DNA of 64,000 bases from Kineosporia babensis (GTDB taxonomy: Bacteria; Actinomycetota; Actinomycetes; Actinomycetales; Kineosporiaceae). The DNA is taken from the NCBI RefSeq assembly GCF_021129305.1, contig NZ_JAJOMB010000007.1, positions 248,001 to 312,000 of the forward strand, read 5' to 3'. A program made the translations under genes and the position numbers. Shown one piece after another: positions 16,789-26,200 of the stretch (the stretch's first letter is position 1; each line of letters begins with the position of its first letter). The notes under the pieces were generated by a model, which searched no databases, had not been told where the DNA came from, and saw only the letters and a list, made by a program, of their open reading frames with translations.

Positions 16789-18735
16789 GACAAACCCCCG
16801 GGACCCCCTAGGCTTTCGCAGGTGCCCCCACCCCCCGAGCCCACCTCGCGGCCCTTCCAGGTCGACCTGCGGGGCATCGTCGATCTCCTGAGCCGGAGCA
16901 TCTACTCCGGCCCCCAGGTCTACCTGCGCGAACTCCTGCAGAACGGGGTGGACGCGATCACCGCCCGGCAGGCGTTGCCAGGGGCCCCGGCGGGGGCGAT
17001 CCGGATCACCCCGGCGAGCGCCCCCGGTGAGGATCTGGTGTTCACCGACAACGGGATCGGGCTGACCGCGGCCGAGGTCGGCGAACTGCTGGCCACGGTG
17101 GGCCGCAGTTCCAAGCGGGACGTGCTGGACCTGCCCCGCACCGACCGGCTCGGCCAGTTCGGGATCGGCCTGCTGAGCTGCTTCATGGTCAGCGACGACA
17201 TCCGGGTCCTGTCCCGCAGCGCCGGCGGCGAACCGCCGGTGGAGTGGGTGGGCAGCGCGGACGGCACCTTCACGGTGCGCGAGATCCCCGAATCAGAACT
17301 TTTGGACGTGGCTGGTCCCGGTGGGCTGGCGATCGGCACCCAGGTGCGACTGCGGCCGCGCTCGGTGGGGGCCGGTGAGGGTGATCTGACCTCCGCGGCC
17401 GGGGTGCTCGACCTGGCCTCCCGGTACGGCGCCTACCTGCCGGTCCCGGTGCGGGTGGACCTGCCCGGCGGCGGGGAGCAGACGGTCAGCTCGCAGCCGC
17501 TGTTCGCCCAGCCCTTCAGCCTGCCCTCGCCGCAACTGCTGGCGCTGGGCAAGGAGCTGATCGGGGCCGAGCCGCTGGACGCGATCGCGCTGCACGTGCC
17601 GGCCACCGGCACCCGGGGCACCGCCTTCGTGCTGCCGTTCGCCCCCTCCCCCGGCGCCCGCCAGGCCACCCGGGTGTACCTGCGCGGCATGCTGCTGTCC
17701 GAACGGGTGGACGACCTGCTGCCCGAATGGGCGTTCTTCGCCCGCTGCGTGGTGGACACCACCGGCCTGCGCCCCACCGCCAGCCGCGAGTCGCTGATCC
17801 AGGACGACGCGCTGGAGGAGACCCGGGCCGAGCTGGGCGCCGCGCTGCGCCGCTGGGTGGCCACGATGGCCAACCGCGACCCGGTGCGGCTGAGCACCTT
17901 CCTGGGCGTGCACCACCTGGCCCTGCGCGCGCTGGTGCTGCACGACGACGAGCTGGCCGCGTTCATCGTGCCCTGGCTGCCGATCGAGACCAGCAACGGC
18001 CAGACCACCTACCGCGAGCTGCTGCGCCGGGGTGAGCCGCTGCGCTTCGCCGAGACGGTGGACGAGTTCCGCCAGATCGCGGCGATCGCCCGGCCGGACG
18101 CCCCGGTGATCAACGGCGGCTACGTCTACGACTCCGACATCCTGCGCCGGCTGCCCGACCTGATCCCCGGCACCGTGGTCGAGACGGTCACCATCACCGA
18201 CGAGCTGGCCTCGCTGGACGTGCCTGCCCTGGCCGAGCGCCCGGCGGCGCAGCGGCTGCAGGCCCGGGCCGAGGCCGCCCTCAAAGATCTCGACTGCACG
18301 GTGCTCGTGCGGTCGTTCGCTCCCGACACCCTGCCCGCCCTGCACATCGCCGACGCCGGGGTCCTGCGCCGGCTGCAGCGGCAGCGGGCCAAGGAGGCCG
18401 GGAGCGGAATGTGGGCCTCGATCCTGCAGCGGATCGACGACGCACAAGACGCATCGAACACGTCCGACGGTGAGACGCAGGCGGTCGGCGCGGCCGGCCA
18501 GCTCTGCCTCAACTGGCGCAATCGGCTGGTGCGAGCCCTGGCCGAGAGCGAGGACGAACTGCTGCTGGCCCGTACCGTAAGGGTGGTCCACGTGCAGGCC
18601 CTGCTGGCTGCACACCGCCCGCTCCGCGCGGTCGAGCGGGCCTCGCTCACCGACGCACTGACCGACATCGTGCACCTGAGTGCCGGGCTCGGGGCGGATC
18701 TCGGCGACCTGCCGCACGCCCCCGGGGAGAACTGA
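16777..18735 (+). CDS. HSP90-like ATPase/chaperone (actinobacterial HSP90 family protein)
   Basis: 652 residues, similar in length to HtpG but divergent. The GHKL ATP site is intact: YLRELLQNGVDAI (Glu52, Asn56), FTDNGIGL (Asp91-Gly95) and GQFGIGLLSC (Gly126-Gly131). The middle domain keeps the HSP90 segment GLRPTASRESLIQDDALEE, which contacts the gamma-phosphate in HtpG. The C-terminal 150 residues are poorly conserved and end in DLPHAPGEN, with no EEVD-like tail. It starts at the ATG of 16777 or possibly a GTG at 16821. It leads an operon with three TPR proteins, an arrangement that recalls eukaryotic HSP90 with TPR co-chaperones. Role not established. Confidence 0.9.
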   Translation: MAVSDKPPGPPRLSQVPPPPEPTSRPFQVDLRGIVDLLSRSIYSGPQVYLRELLQNGVDAITARQALPGAPAGAIRITPASAPGEDLVFTDNGIGLTAAEVGELLATVGRSSKRDVLDLPRTDRLGQFGIGLLSCFMVSDDIRVLSRSAGGEPPVEWVGSADGTFTVREIPESELLDVAGPGGLAIGTQVRLRPRSVGAGEGDLTSAAGVLDLASRYGAYLPVPVRVDLPGGGEQTVSSQPLFAQPFSLPSPQLLALGKELIGAEPLDAIALHVPATGTRGTAFVLPFAPSPGARQATRVYLRGMLLSERVDDLLPEWAFFARCVVDTTGLRPTASRESLIQDDALEETRAELGAALRRWVATMANRDPVRLSTFLGVHHLALRALVLHDDELAAFIVPWLPIETSNGQTTYRELLRRGEPLRFAETVDEFRQIAAIARPDAPVINGGYVYDSDILRRLPDLIPGTVVETVTITDELASLDVPALAERPAAQRLQARAEAALKDLDCTVLVRSFAPDTLPALHIADAGVLRRLQRQRAKEAGSGMWASILQRIDDAQDASNTSDGETQAVGAAGQLCLNWRNRLVRALAESEDELLLARTVRVVHVQALLAAHRPLRAVERASLTDALTDIVHLSAGLGADLGDLPHAPGEN

Positions 18736-18739
18736 TCGT

Positions 18740-19852
18740 ATGAACACCACCACCGAGAACCCGGGTGCGACCGAGGCCAAGCCGGCCCGGTCCATCGACA
18801 CCGACGTCCTGCTGGACCGGGTGGAGTGCCTTCTGGTGCTCGAGGAGTTCGGCCTGGCCGGCCAGCTGCTCGACCTGATCGCCACCCGCCGGATGCTGCT
18901 GAAGACGACCTTCACCGACGAGCAGGCCCAGCGCCTGGCCGTCGCCCGGGCGCGCCGCGAGACGCCGCCCGACCTGGACGAGGCACTGGCCCCGGTGGTC
19001 GCCGCCCCGGACGACGCGGACCCGCTGAAGGTCGCCGCGATCGTCGAGGAGCAGCTGGCCCTGGACGGCTGGAACCGCGGCCAGAAGGCGGCCCTGCTGC
19101 GCGCCCGGGCCTGGCTGCTGGCCGGCGCCGGCCAGCTGGAGGACATGCTCAACACCGCCGAGGAAGCCCTGCGGATCGGCCTGGACCTGGGCGCGCACGG
19201 CTTCTGCGTGCAGCTCTCGCGGACCGCCGCCCAGGCCACCCTGGAGCTGCACCGCTACCAGGAGGCGGCCGACCTGTACCGGCTGGCGCTGACCGAGGCC
19301 GCCGCCGGTGAGCCGATCGTGATCGTCGAGCCGCCCCGTCAGCCCCACGGCGACCTGCTCGGCCTGATCAGCTCGCTGCACCTGCTGGGCCAGGCCCGCA
19401 GCCGGGCCACCGACCTCAAGGGCGCCGAGGACGTGCTGCGTGAGGCCCTGCAGCTGGCCTCCACCCCGCCGGCCTCCGAGCACCCGGCGGTCAGCGCCGC
19501 CCGGGCCGAGGTGCTGTACGGCCTGGCCCTGCTGATCAGCGGCGCCGACGCGGCCCGGCTGGACGAGGCGCTGGAGTGCGCCGGCAACGCCGCCGACACC
19601 TTCACCGTGATCAACGCCAAGGTGGACGCGGGCCGGGCGCTGGCCCTGGCCGCCCGGCTGCTCACCTCGGCCGACCGACCGGCCGACGCCATCCCGTTCC
19701 TGGAGCGGGCCACCGCGGTCCTCGCCGCCGAGCCCGAGCACCTGGTCGGCTGCCTGGACATCCTGGCGGCCACCTACGCCCAGCTGGGCCGCACCGAGGA
19801 CGCGCGGGCCGCCGAGGAGATGTCGGAGCACATGAGAACCTCGCAGAGCTAG
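18740..19852 (+). CDS. TPR-repeat protein 1 of HSP90 operon
   Basis: 370 residues, ATG 4 bases after the HSP90 stop with GGGGAGA 9 bases upstream. Entirely helical, with TPR-like Ala/Leu patterns (for example LLRARAWLLAGAGQLEDMLNTAEEALRIG and EDVLREALQLAS). The last 170 residues align with the C-terminal thirds of TPR proteins 2 and 3: ADVLREA..., DEALECAGNAADTF, GRALALAARLL, PFLERATAVL, GCLDILAATYAQLGR. The N-terminal CxxC domain of the other two is absent. It ends in a TAG codon that lies in the same frame as the next gene. Probable scaffold or co-chaperone. Confidence 0.86.
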   Translation: MNTTTENPGATEAKPARSIDTDVLLDRVECLLVLEEFGLAGQLLDLIATRRMLLKTTFTDEQAQRLAVARARRETPPDLDEALAPVVAAPDDADPLKVAAIVEEQLALDGWNRGQKAALLRARAWLLAGAGQLEDMLNTAEEALRIGLDLGAHGFCVQLSRTAAQATLELHRYQEAADLYRLALTEAAAGEPIVIVEPPRQPHGDLLGLISSLHLLGQARSRATDLKGAEDVLREALQLASTPPASEHPAVSAARAEVLYGLALLISGADAARLDEALECAGNAADTFTVINAKVDAGRALALAARLLTSADRPADAIPFLERATAVLAAEPEHLVGCLDILAATYAQLGRTEDARAAEEMSEHMRTSQS

Positions 19853-19855
19853 CCC

Positions 19856-22120
19856 TTGGGACCGGTTCCGGGCGGCACGGACGCCGTCGAGAAGCGCATC
19901 GCCGGGCTGCTGGCCCGGGTCGACGTGACCCCGTTCGGCGTGGCCGAGCGGGTGCTTCTCGACGAGTCCATCGCCCTGGCGGACCAGCACAACCTGCCCG
20001 AATGGGGCTACGCGGCCCGGCTGCGGCTGCTGTCCTCGGCCAACCACACCGGCGACACCGACGCCCAGCTGTCGGCGTTCGCCTGGTGCGCCGGCCGGCA
20101 GGCGGCCGAGCCGCAGCGCTTCCCGCTCCAGGTCGGCGAGTACGACCTGCTCTGGTACCACAAGCACGTGGTGGCCGCCCTGACCGGCAGCCCGCTGTTC
20201 TCGCTGGACGACGTGGAGTCGGCGATCGAGGCGATGCAGGAGCAGTACCTGCGGGCCGGGGTGGGCCAGTCCGGGGTCTGGCAGGCCCGGTTCCAGGCCA
20301 CCATCGGCCTGGGCCGGCCCGAGCAGGCCCGCGGCATGCTGGCCGCGCTCAAGCGCACCCCGCGCGACGAGTACAGCCACTGCTTCACCTGCTCGCGGGC
20401 CGAAGAGGCCGAGTTCCACTACCTGACCGGCGACGACCAGGCCGGGCTGGCGCTCACCGCCGAACTCCTGGCCGGCGACCTGAGCTGCGGCGACGAGCCG
20501 GCCAACGCGATGGCCCACGCCCTGCTGCCGCTGCTGCGGGCGGGCCGCACCGCCGAGGCCCGCCGGCTGCACCTGCGCGGCTACCGGCTGGTGCGCTCCA
20601 GTCCCGACAGCGTCCGGGCGATCGCCCAGCACCTGCGCTTCTGCGCGGTCACCGGCAACGAGGCGCGCGGCCTGGAGATCCTGGTGCAGCACCTGCGGCT
20701 GCTGGAGCACGACAGCCTGAACCAGCTGGCCCGCCTGGACCTGCTCTCGGCCGCCGTGGTGCTGCTGTCGGCGGCCCAGCAGTCCGGAGCGGGTGAGCAG
20801 GCGGTACTGTCCGGTGCCCCCTGGACGATCCGCGAGCTGCAGGTGGCGCTGCGGGCCCGGGCCGCCGCCCTGGCCGTGCAGTTCGACCGGCGCAACGGCA
20901 ACGACTTCGAGAGCACCCGGCTGGAGCGCGACCAGGCGCTGCTGAACACCCGGTACGACCTGCCCCTGGCCACCCGCCCGGCGGCCCGGCCGATGGTCAC
21001 CGACTCCGCCGAGGACCTGCACGCCCGGGCCCGTCAGCTACGCGCCGAGGCCGAGAACCTGGCCGACAAGGAGCCCGCCCGCGCCCTGGCCGCCGCCCGC
21101 GAGGGCCTGCGGCTGGCGCTGTCGCTGGGCAACCGGGAACTCACCATCGCCACCGCCCGGTTCGGCGCGCTGGCCGCGATGACCATGGGCGAGGACGAGG
21201 CGGCGATCGAGTTCTGCCGGGTGGCGGTGGACGAGGCCTCCGCCGCCGAACTGCCCGCCGAGCCCTCGTTCCGGATGGAGCTGGGGGCCGCGCTGTTCCG
21301 CGGCGGCCGGGCCGAGGAGGCCGGGCTGGAGATCGAGGAGGCCCTGCGCCAGCTGCGGATCGCCGGGGCCCCGGCCGGGGAGCTGGCGGTCGGGCACCAC
21401 CAGCTCGGGCAGGCCGAGGCCGCCCAGGGCAAGTTCGGCTCCGCCCGCGAGAACTACCGCGACGCAGTGGCTCTGGCCTCACGTTCGGGTGATCACGCGG
21501 CCAGCACCCGCTACGGTCTGGCCCTGGGCGAGCTGCTGCTCTCCCGCGACGACCCGGCCGGCCTGACCGTGTTGGCCGGCACCGTGGTCTCGGCCCGCAA
21601 CCTGACCAGCGACCCGCAGGTCCAGATCGGCGCCCTGCACCTGCTCGGCCGTTCGCTGGGCGCGATGCACCAGGACGAGCTGGCCGAGCGGGTGCTGCGC
21701 GAGGCCCTGCAGCTGGCCGACAACGCGCCGGAGATCCCGGCGATCCGCTACGAGCACGCCGATGTGCTGGACTCGATCGCCCGCGCGGTCAGCGCCGACC
21801 CCACCCGCCGCGACGAGGCGGTCGAGCTGGCCCAGCGCGCCGCCGACGGTTTCGCCGCCGCCTCGGCCCGTTCCGAGGCCGGCCGGGCCCTGCTGATGGC
21901 CGCCTCGATGCTCGAGCACGACCAGCCCGGGCAGGCCCTGACCCTGATGGAACGGGCCGCCGGCCTCGCCGCCGAGCGCCCGGAGGTGCTGCTGGCCTGC
22001 CTGGACTCGCTGGCCGGGCTGCAGGAGCGGATGGGCCGCACCGGCGAGGCCCACCTGTCCCGGACCCGGGCCGACACCCTGCGTTTCCGACCGGCCGACC
22101 CCCGGTTCACCCCGTCCTGA
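19856..22120 (+). CDS. TPR-repeat protein 2 of HSP90 operon, TTG start or readthrough product
   Basis: 754 residues if it starts at the TTG of 19856. The frame is the same as TPR 1 and only TAG-CCC separates them; no ribosome binding site precedes the TTG, and homology to TPR 3 begins about 8 residues in. So it may be made by reinitiation or readthrough. Residues 10-330 form a unique conserved domain shared with TPR 3: FPLQVGEYDLLWYHKHV, SHCFTC (His175, Cys176, Cys179) and RFCAVTGN, perhaps a metal site. Residues 400-750 are TPR arrays. A duplication with TPR 3 is evident (about 45-50% identity by eye). Confidence 0.83.
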   Translation: MGPVPGGTDAVEKRIAGLLARVDVTPFGVAERVLLDESIALADQHNLPEWGYAARLRLLSSANHTGDTDAQLSAFAWCAGRQAAEPQRFPLQVGEYDLLWYHKHVVAALTGSPLFSLDDVESAIEAMQEQYLRAGVGQSGVWQARFQATIGLGRPEQARGMLAALKRTPRDEYSHCFTCSRAEEAEFHYLTGDDQAGLALTAELLAGDLSCGDEPANAMAHALLPLLRAGRTAEARRLHLRGYRLVRSSPDSVRAIAQHLRFCAVTGNEARGLEILVQHLRLLEHDSLNQLARLDLLSAAVVLLSAAQQSGAGEQAVLSGAPWTIRELQVALRARAAALAVQFDRRNGNDFESTRLERDQALLNTRYDLPLATRPAARPMVTDSAEDLHARARQLRAEAENLADKEPARALAAAREGLRLALSLGNRELTIATARFGALAAMTMGEDEAAIEFCRVAVDEASAAELPAEPSFRMELGAALFRGGRAEEAGLEIEEALRQLRIAGAPAGELAVGHHQLGQAEAAQGKFGSARENYRDAVALASRSGDHAASTRYGLALGELLLSRDDPAGLTVLAGTVVSARNLTSDPQVQIGALHLLGRSLGAMHQDELAERVLREALQLADNAPEIPAIRYEHADVLDSIARAVSADPTRRDEAVELAQRAADGFAAASARSEAGRALLMAASMLEHDQPGQALTLMERAAGLAAERPEVLLACLDSLAGLQERMGRTGEAHLSRTRADTLRFRPADPRFTPS

Positions 22121-22139
22121 TCGAAGGAGCCTCTGAGCA

Positions 22140-24701
22140 ATGGACAGCGCCGAGCACCGGATCGAGCAGCTCTTCGGCGAGATCGACGGCATGTACTTCG
22201 GCGCGGCCGAGCGGGCCCTGATCGACGAGGCGGTGGCTCTGGCCGACGAGCACGGCCTGGACGAGCTCGGTTACGCCGCCCGGCTGCGGCTGCTGCCCTC
22301 GGCCAGCATGCTCGGCGACACCGACGCCCAGCTGTCCGCGTTCGCCTGGTGCGTCGGGCGCAACGCCGCCGACCCACAGCGTTTCCCGCTCCAGGTGGGC
22401 GGTTTCGACCTGCTCTGGTACCACAAGCACGTGGTCAGCTCGCTGATGGGCAGCCCGCTGTTCTCGCTGGCCGACGTGGAGTCGGCGATCGAGTCGATGG
22501 AGCGGCAGTACGTCAAGGAGGGCGTGGGCGTCTCCGGGGTGCTGCAGGCCCGGTTCCAGGCGGCCGGCGGGCAGGGCCGGCTGGAGGAGGCCGGCAAGTG
22601 GCTGGGTGAGCTCAAGCGCACTCCGCGCGACGCCTACAGCCACTGCGAGACGTGTGTGCGGGCCGAGGAGGCCGAGTACCACTACCTGGTCGGTGAGGAC
22701 ACACAGGGCCTGGCCCTCGCCGACGAGATCCTCGGTGAGGGCATGACCTGCGGCGACGAGCCGGAGAACACGATTGCTCAGGCGCTGCTGCCACTGCTGC
22801 GGGCGGGCCGGCTGGAGCAGGCCCGGCAGCTGCACCTGCGCGGCTACCGGATGGCCCGCGGCAATGCCGACCACCTGCCGATGATCGCCCAGCACCTGCG
22901 GTTCTGCGCGGTCACCGGCAACGCCGCGCGGGGGCTGGACATCCTGGAACGGCACCTGGGCTGGCTGGTCCACGACGGCCTGAACGCCGAGGCACACTTC
23001 AACGCGCTGTCCGCGGCCGCCGTGCTGCTGGCCGCGGCCGAGCGGGCCGGGGCCGGCGCGCAGACCGTCAACGCCGCCTCGGACCCCAAGCTGCACAGCA
23101 TCTTCGGTGAGCACACCGGGCCCTGGACGGTGAGCGAACTGCAGACGGCGGCCCGCCAGGCCGCCGCCGAGCTGGGCACCAAGTTCGACGAGCGCAACGG
23201 CAACGAGTGGTACGCCTCCCGGCTGCGCGCGGACGACGCGCTCGCCGAGGTCTCGTACGAGCTGCCGATCGGGGCCACCCGGGTGGTCACCGACCGCACC
23301 GAGACCGCCGCGGCCGCCCTGCCCGAAGACCTCGACGGCCGGCTGATCATGGCCAACGACCTGCTCGTGATGGACGAACGCGGTCAGGCCCGGCAGGTCC
23401 TCACCGCGGCCGAGGCGCTGGGCGACTCACCCGGTGGTGAACCACTGACCGCCGCCCAGATCGCCGAGATCGCCGGGCTGAAGGCTCGTCTGGACGCGGC
23501 CGGCGAGGGTGACGAGGTGCTGGCCGGGATCTTCGAGATCGCGGCCTCGGACGGTCTGCACGCGGCGCTGGCGATGACCGAGACCGCGCTGTCCGACCCG
23601 GAACTGGAACAGGGCCGCGGCCGGGGCCGGCGGGCCGCGCTGCTGCGGACCAAGGCCCAGCTGCTGGGGGCCGACGACCAGTACGACGCCGGTCTGGCCG
23701 CGGCCGACGCCAGCCTGGCCATCGGGCTGCGGCTGGGCGCCCGGGAATGGGCCTCCACCAGTGCGATCCTGGCCGCTCACCTGGCTCAGGACGCGGGCAA
23801 GGCCGACCTGGCGATCGAGCGCTGGCGGATCGCGATCCGGGAGGCGGCGCAGGCCGAGCTGCCGCAGGAACTCAGCGCCCGGCTGGAGCTGGGCTCGCTG
23901 CTGCAGGCGCTGGGCCGGGCCGAGGAGGGCGTGGAAGAGGCCCGCGAGGTGCTCAGGCGGCAGAGCGCCACCGGCGCCCCGGACGCCGAGCGGGCCGAGA
24001 CGCTGCGCCGGATCGGCCAGGGCTCGGTGGCGATGCAGGAGCCGCAGGACGCGCTGGACGCCTACCGCGACGCGGTCGCCCTGGCCTCCAAGGCCGAGGA
24101 CTGGGCGCTGGCCACCCGCGCCGCGCTCGCGCTGGGCGATCTGATGACCGAGTCCGGGGACGAGGAGGGCATCGCGGTGCTGGCCGGGGCGGTGGAGTCG
24201 GCCCGGCACCTGGACGAGGACGACCCGATGTGGGTGATCCGGGCGATGCACATGCACGGCCGCGCGCTGAGCATGGCCGACGACGACGAGAAGGCCGCCG
24301 AGGTGCTGCGCGAGGCGATCGACCGGGCCGCCCGGGCCGCCGCCGACGAGCACCCGGCCGCCGCCTTCGAGCACGCCGACCTGCTCGACTCGCTGGCCCG
24401 GGCGCTGGTCACCGATCACGAGGACGAGGCGCTGAAGCTGGCCCACCAGGCCGCCGAGCAGTTCGTCGCGATCGACGAGGCGGTGCCCGGTGGGCGGGCG
24501 CTGATGCTGGCCGCCGGGATCCACTTCAACAACGAGCGGCCGGAGAAGTCGCTGCCGTTGATGGAACGGGCGGTGGCCCTGCTGGAGGACCACCCCGACG
24601 TGCTCGGCCAGGTGCTGCACGCGATCGGCGACGTGTACGAGGCGCTGGAGCGCCACCACGACGCCAAGCAGGCCCGGGATCGGGCCGAGCAGCTGCTTTA
24701 G
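22140..24701 (+). CDS. TPR-repeat protein 3 of HSP90 operon
   Basis: 853 residues, ATG with GAAGGAG 10 bases upstream and 19 bases after the preceding stop. Same plan as TPR 2: conserved N-terminal domain (1-340) with FPLQVGGFDLLWYHKHV, SHCETC (His168, Cys169, Cys172), MTCGDEPEN and RFCAVTGN, then an extra linker and a longer TPR array to the C-terminus. No signal peptide or membrane helix. It is the last gene of the operon and its stop overlaps by four bases the stop of mftF on the other strand, with no room for a separate terminator. Likely protein-protein scaffold. Confidence 0.87.
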   Translation: MDSAEHRIEQLFGEIDGMYFGAAERALIDEAVALADEHGLDELGYAARLRLLPSASMLGDTDAQLSAFAWCVGRNAADPQRFPLQVGGFDLLWYHKHVVSSLMGSPLFSLADVESAIESMERQYVKEGVGVSGVLQARFQAAGGQGRLEEAGKWLGELKRTPRDAYSHCETCVRAEEAEYHYLVGEDTQGLALADEILGEGMTCGDEPENTIAQALLPLLRAGRLEQARQLHLRGYRMARGNADHLPMIAQHLRFCAVTGNAARGLDILERHLGWLVHDGLNAEAHFNALSAAAVLLAAAERAGAGAQTVNAASDPKLHSIFGEHTGPWTVSELQTAARQAAAELGTKFDERNGNEWYASRLRADDALAEVSYELPIGATRVVTDRTETAAAALPEDLDGRLIMANDLLVMDERGQARQVLTAAEALGDSPGGEPLTAAQIAEIAGLKARLDAAGEGDEVLAGIFEIAASDGLHAALAMTETALSDPELEQGRGRGRRAALLRTKAQLLGADDQYDAGLAAADASLAIGLRLGAREWASTSAILAAHLAQDAGKADLAIERWRIAIREAAQAELPQELSARLELGSLLQALGRAEEGVEEAREVLRRQSATGAPDAERAETLRRIGQGSVAMQEPQDALDAYRDAVALASKAEDWALATRAALALGDLMTESGDEEGIAVLAGAVESARHLDEDDPMWVIRAMHMHGRALSMADDDEKAAEVLREAIDRAARAAADEHPAAAFEHADLLDSLARALVTDHEDEALKLAHQAAEQFVAIDEAVPGGRALMLAAGIHFNNERPEKSLPLMERAVALLEDHPDVLGQVLHAIGDVYEALERHHDAKQARDRAEQLL

Positions 24702-26191
24702 GAGCCCTTTTTCACCGAGCCCAGCAGCCGCCACTTCCACGTCGGCCGGACCGCGCGGAAGTGGCGGCTGCGGAAGCTTCCCGCCCATACCCCGGCGCCG
24801 TAGGCCGCGTCGTCCATCAGCACGGCGATGGTCCAGCGCACTGGGTCGACATCCGGCCTGACCCGCAACCATTCACGGACGGGGGACGCGGCTACCAGCG
24901 CGAGGGCGGCCACCAGCCGTCCCCGGCGTTTGCCGACCGGGGCCGCCGCGACGGCGACGGCTACCGGCAGAGCGAACTGGGACGTCCATCGGCCCATTCC
25001 GAAGAAGGTCTCCCGAACGCCGATCGCCAGTGGACGAGCCAGATCCTCGGGTTTACTGCCGGCCTTCTTCAGCGCCAGGTACGAATCGGCATACCCCGCA
25101 GCAAAAGTGGCCCCGGCCAGCAGAGGACGCCGCGCCAGCAGAGCCAGCGCAGTGGACACCGGCGCCGCCACCATCACCAGCGGAGCTACTTTGCCCGGAT
25201 GCCGCTCCTCCAGCAACGCCGCCGAGGTACCGTAGGCGAACCGCCTGCGCAGCAATGACTTCCATTCGGCCGGCTCCTCGTGCCCGATCTCGACCGAAGG
25301 GTCGTACCGCACCCGCCAGCCGGACTCCAGCAGCCGCCAGACCAGGTCCACGTCCTCGCCATACCGCAGATCCTCGTCGAAACCACGCTTTCCGGCGATG
25401 TCTTCGAGCGCCGCGCGCCGCAGGATCAGCGCGGCGGTGGGCAGGTACGAAACCCGGCTCAGCGGAGCGACGCGAGCCGGCAGACCACCCAGGTCGAGCA
25501 CCGGCCGAGCCTGGGAGAAACGCTCGGCGAAAGTGCGCGGCGCCCTGCCCCCCGCCACGATCCGGGGCGCCACGGCAGCCAGCAGCGGATCGTCGAAATG
25601 CCCCACCAGATCGTCGATCCAGTTGGCCGGGGGCAGGCAGTCGCTGTCCAAGAAAGCCACCAGCGGGGTGTCCACCAGGCGCAGCGCGTCGTTGCGGGCC
25701 GGACCTGGACCACCGTTGACCTCGCGCACCACCACCCGGGCGCCGTGCTTGTCGGCGACCGCAGCGACAGCAGCCGGATCATGGGAAGCGTCGTCCACCA
25801 CGATCACATCGGCAATCGCGCCCTGGGCGGCGGCCGCCAGGCCTTCCAGGCAACGGTCGAGCTCGGCAGAACGGTCACGCACCGGAATCACCACGGTGAC
25901 CACGTTCTGCCGCGACGGCCGACGCTCGTCACCCTCGGGCAGGCCACGGCGTTCGGGGTGCAGCAACCCGGCATCGGAGAAGCGCCGGGCCAGGGCTGCG
26001 GCCGCCGGACTGCTGACGGTGCCTTCCTGCAGCCGTGAGAAAGCTTCCTGCCCGGCCGGATTGAGCCGGAACAAGCGAGCCGGGGAACCGCCGAAAATGG
26101 TGCCGTCCGGCTTGATCACGGCTTCTGGGTCAAGTTGCACCGACATGCCCAGCGGCAACCCGCCGGTCTGGCTGTTCCCCGTCGTCGTCAC
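24698..26191 (-). CDS. mftF: Mycofactocin glycosyltransferase MftF
   Basis: 497 residues. The enzyme attaches beta-1,4-glucose chains to reduced mycofactocin. The N-terminal 90 residues look like a PqqD/RRE-like domain (GMSVQLDPEAVIKPDGTIFGG... LLHPERR), as known for MftF. A GT2 catalytic domain follows: VTVVIPVRDR, VIVVDDASHD, GPGPARNDAL, LVAFLDSDC (DxD metal site), and GEDVDLVWRL. The C-terminal part has weakly hydrophobic stretches that could bind the membrane. It begins 9 bases after mftE and is clearly cotranscribed with it. Confidence 0.94.
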   Translation of the reverse strand: MTTTGNSQTGGLPLGMSVQLDPEAVIKPDGTIFGGSPARLFRLNPAGQEAFSRLQEGTVSSPAAAALARRFSDAGLLHPERRGLPEGDERRPSRQNVVTVVIPVRDRSAELDRCLEGLAAAAQGAIADVIVVDDASHDPAAVAAVADKHGARVVVREVNGGPGPARNDALRLVDTPLVAFLDSDCLPPANWIDDLVGHFDDPLLAAVAPRIVAGGRAPRTFAERFSQARPVLDLGGLPARVAPLSRVSYLPTAALILRRAALEDIAGKRGFDEDLRYGEDVDLVWRLLESGWRVRYDPSVEIGHEEPAEWKSLLRRRFAYGTSAALLEERHPGKVAPLVMVAAPVSTALALLARRPLLAGATFAAGYADSYLALKKAGSKPEDLARPLAIGVRETFFGMGRWTSQFALPVAVAVAAAPVGKRRGRLVAALALVAASPVREWLRVRPDVDPVRWTIAVLMDDAAYGAGVWAGSFRSRHFRAVRPTWKWRLLGSVKKGS

Positions 26192-26200
26192 TCCAGCACT

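Noticed and set aside
17293-19239. 648-codon minus-strand frame
   Set aside because: Shadow of HSP90 and TPR1; composition (Arg/Ala/Ser/Gly/Gln) and lack of any fold pattern.
18647-21022. 791-codon open frame on the minus strand
   Set aside because: It is antisense to the TPR genes, has low-complexity Gly/Gln/Leu content typical of GC-rich shadow frames, and no start signal.
23427-24872. 481-codon minus-strand frame
   Set aside because: Antisense to TPR3, which has clear homology; the frame is rich in Gln/Gly/His without motifs.
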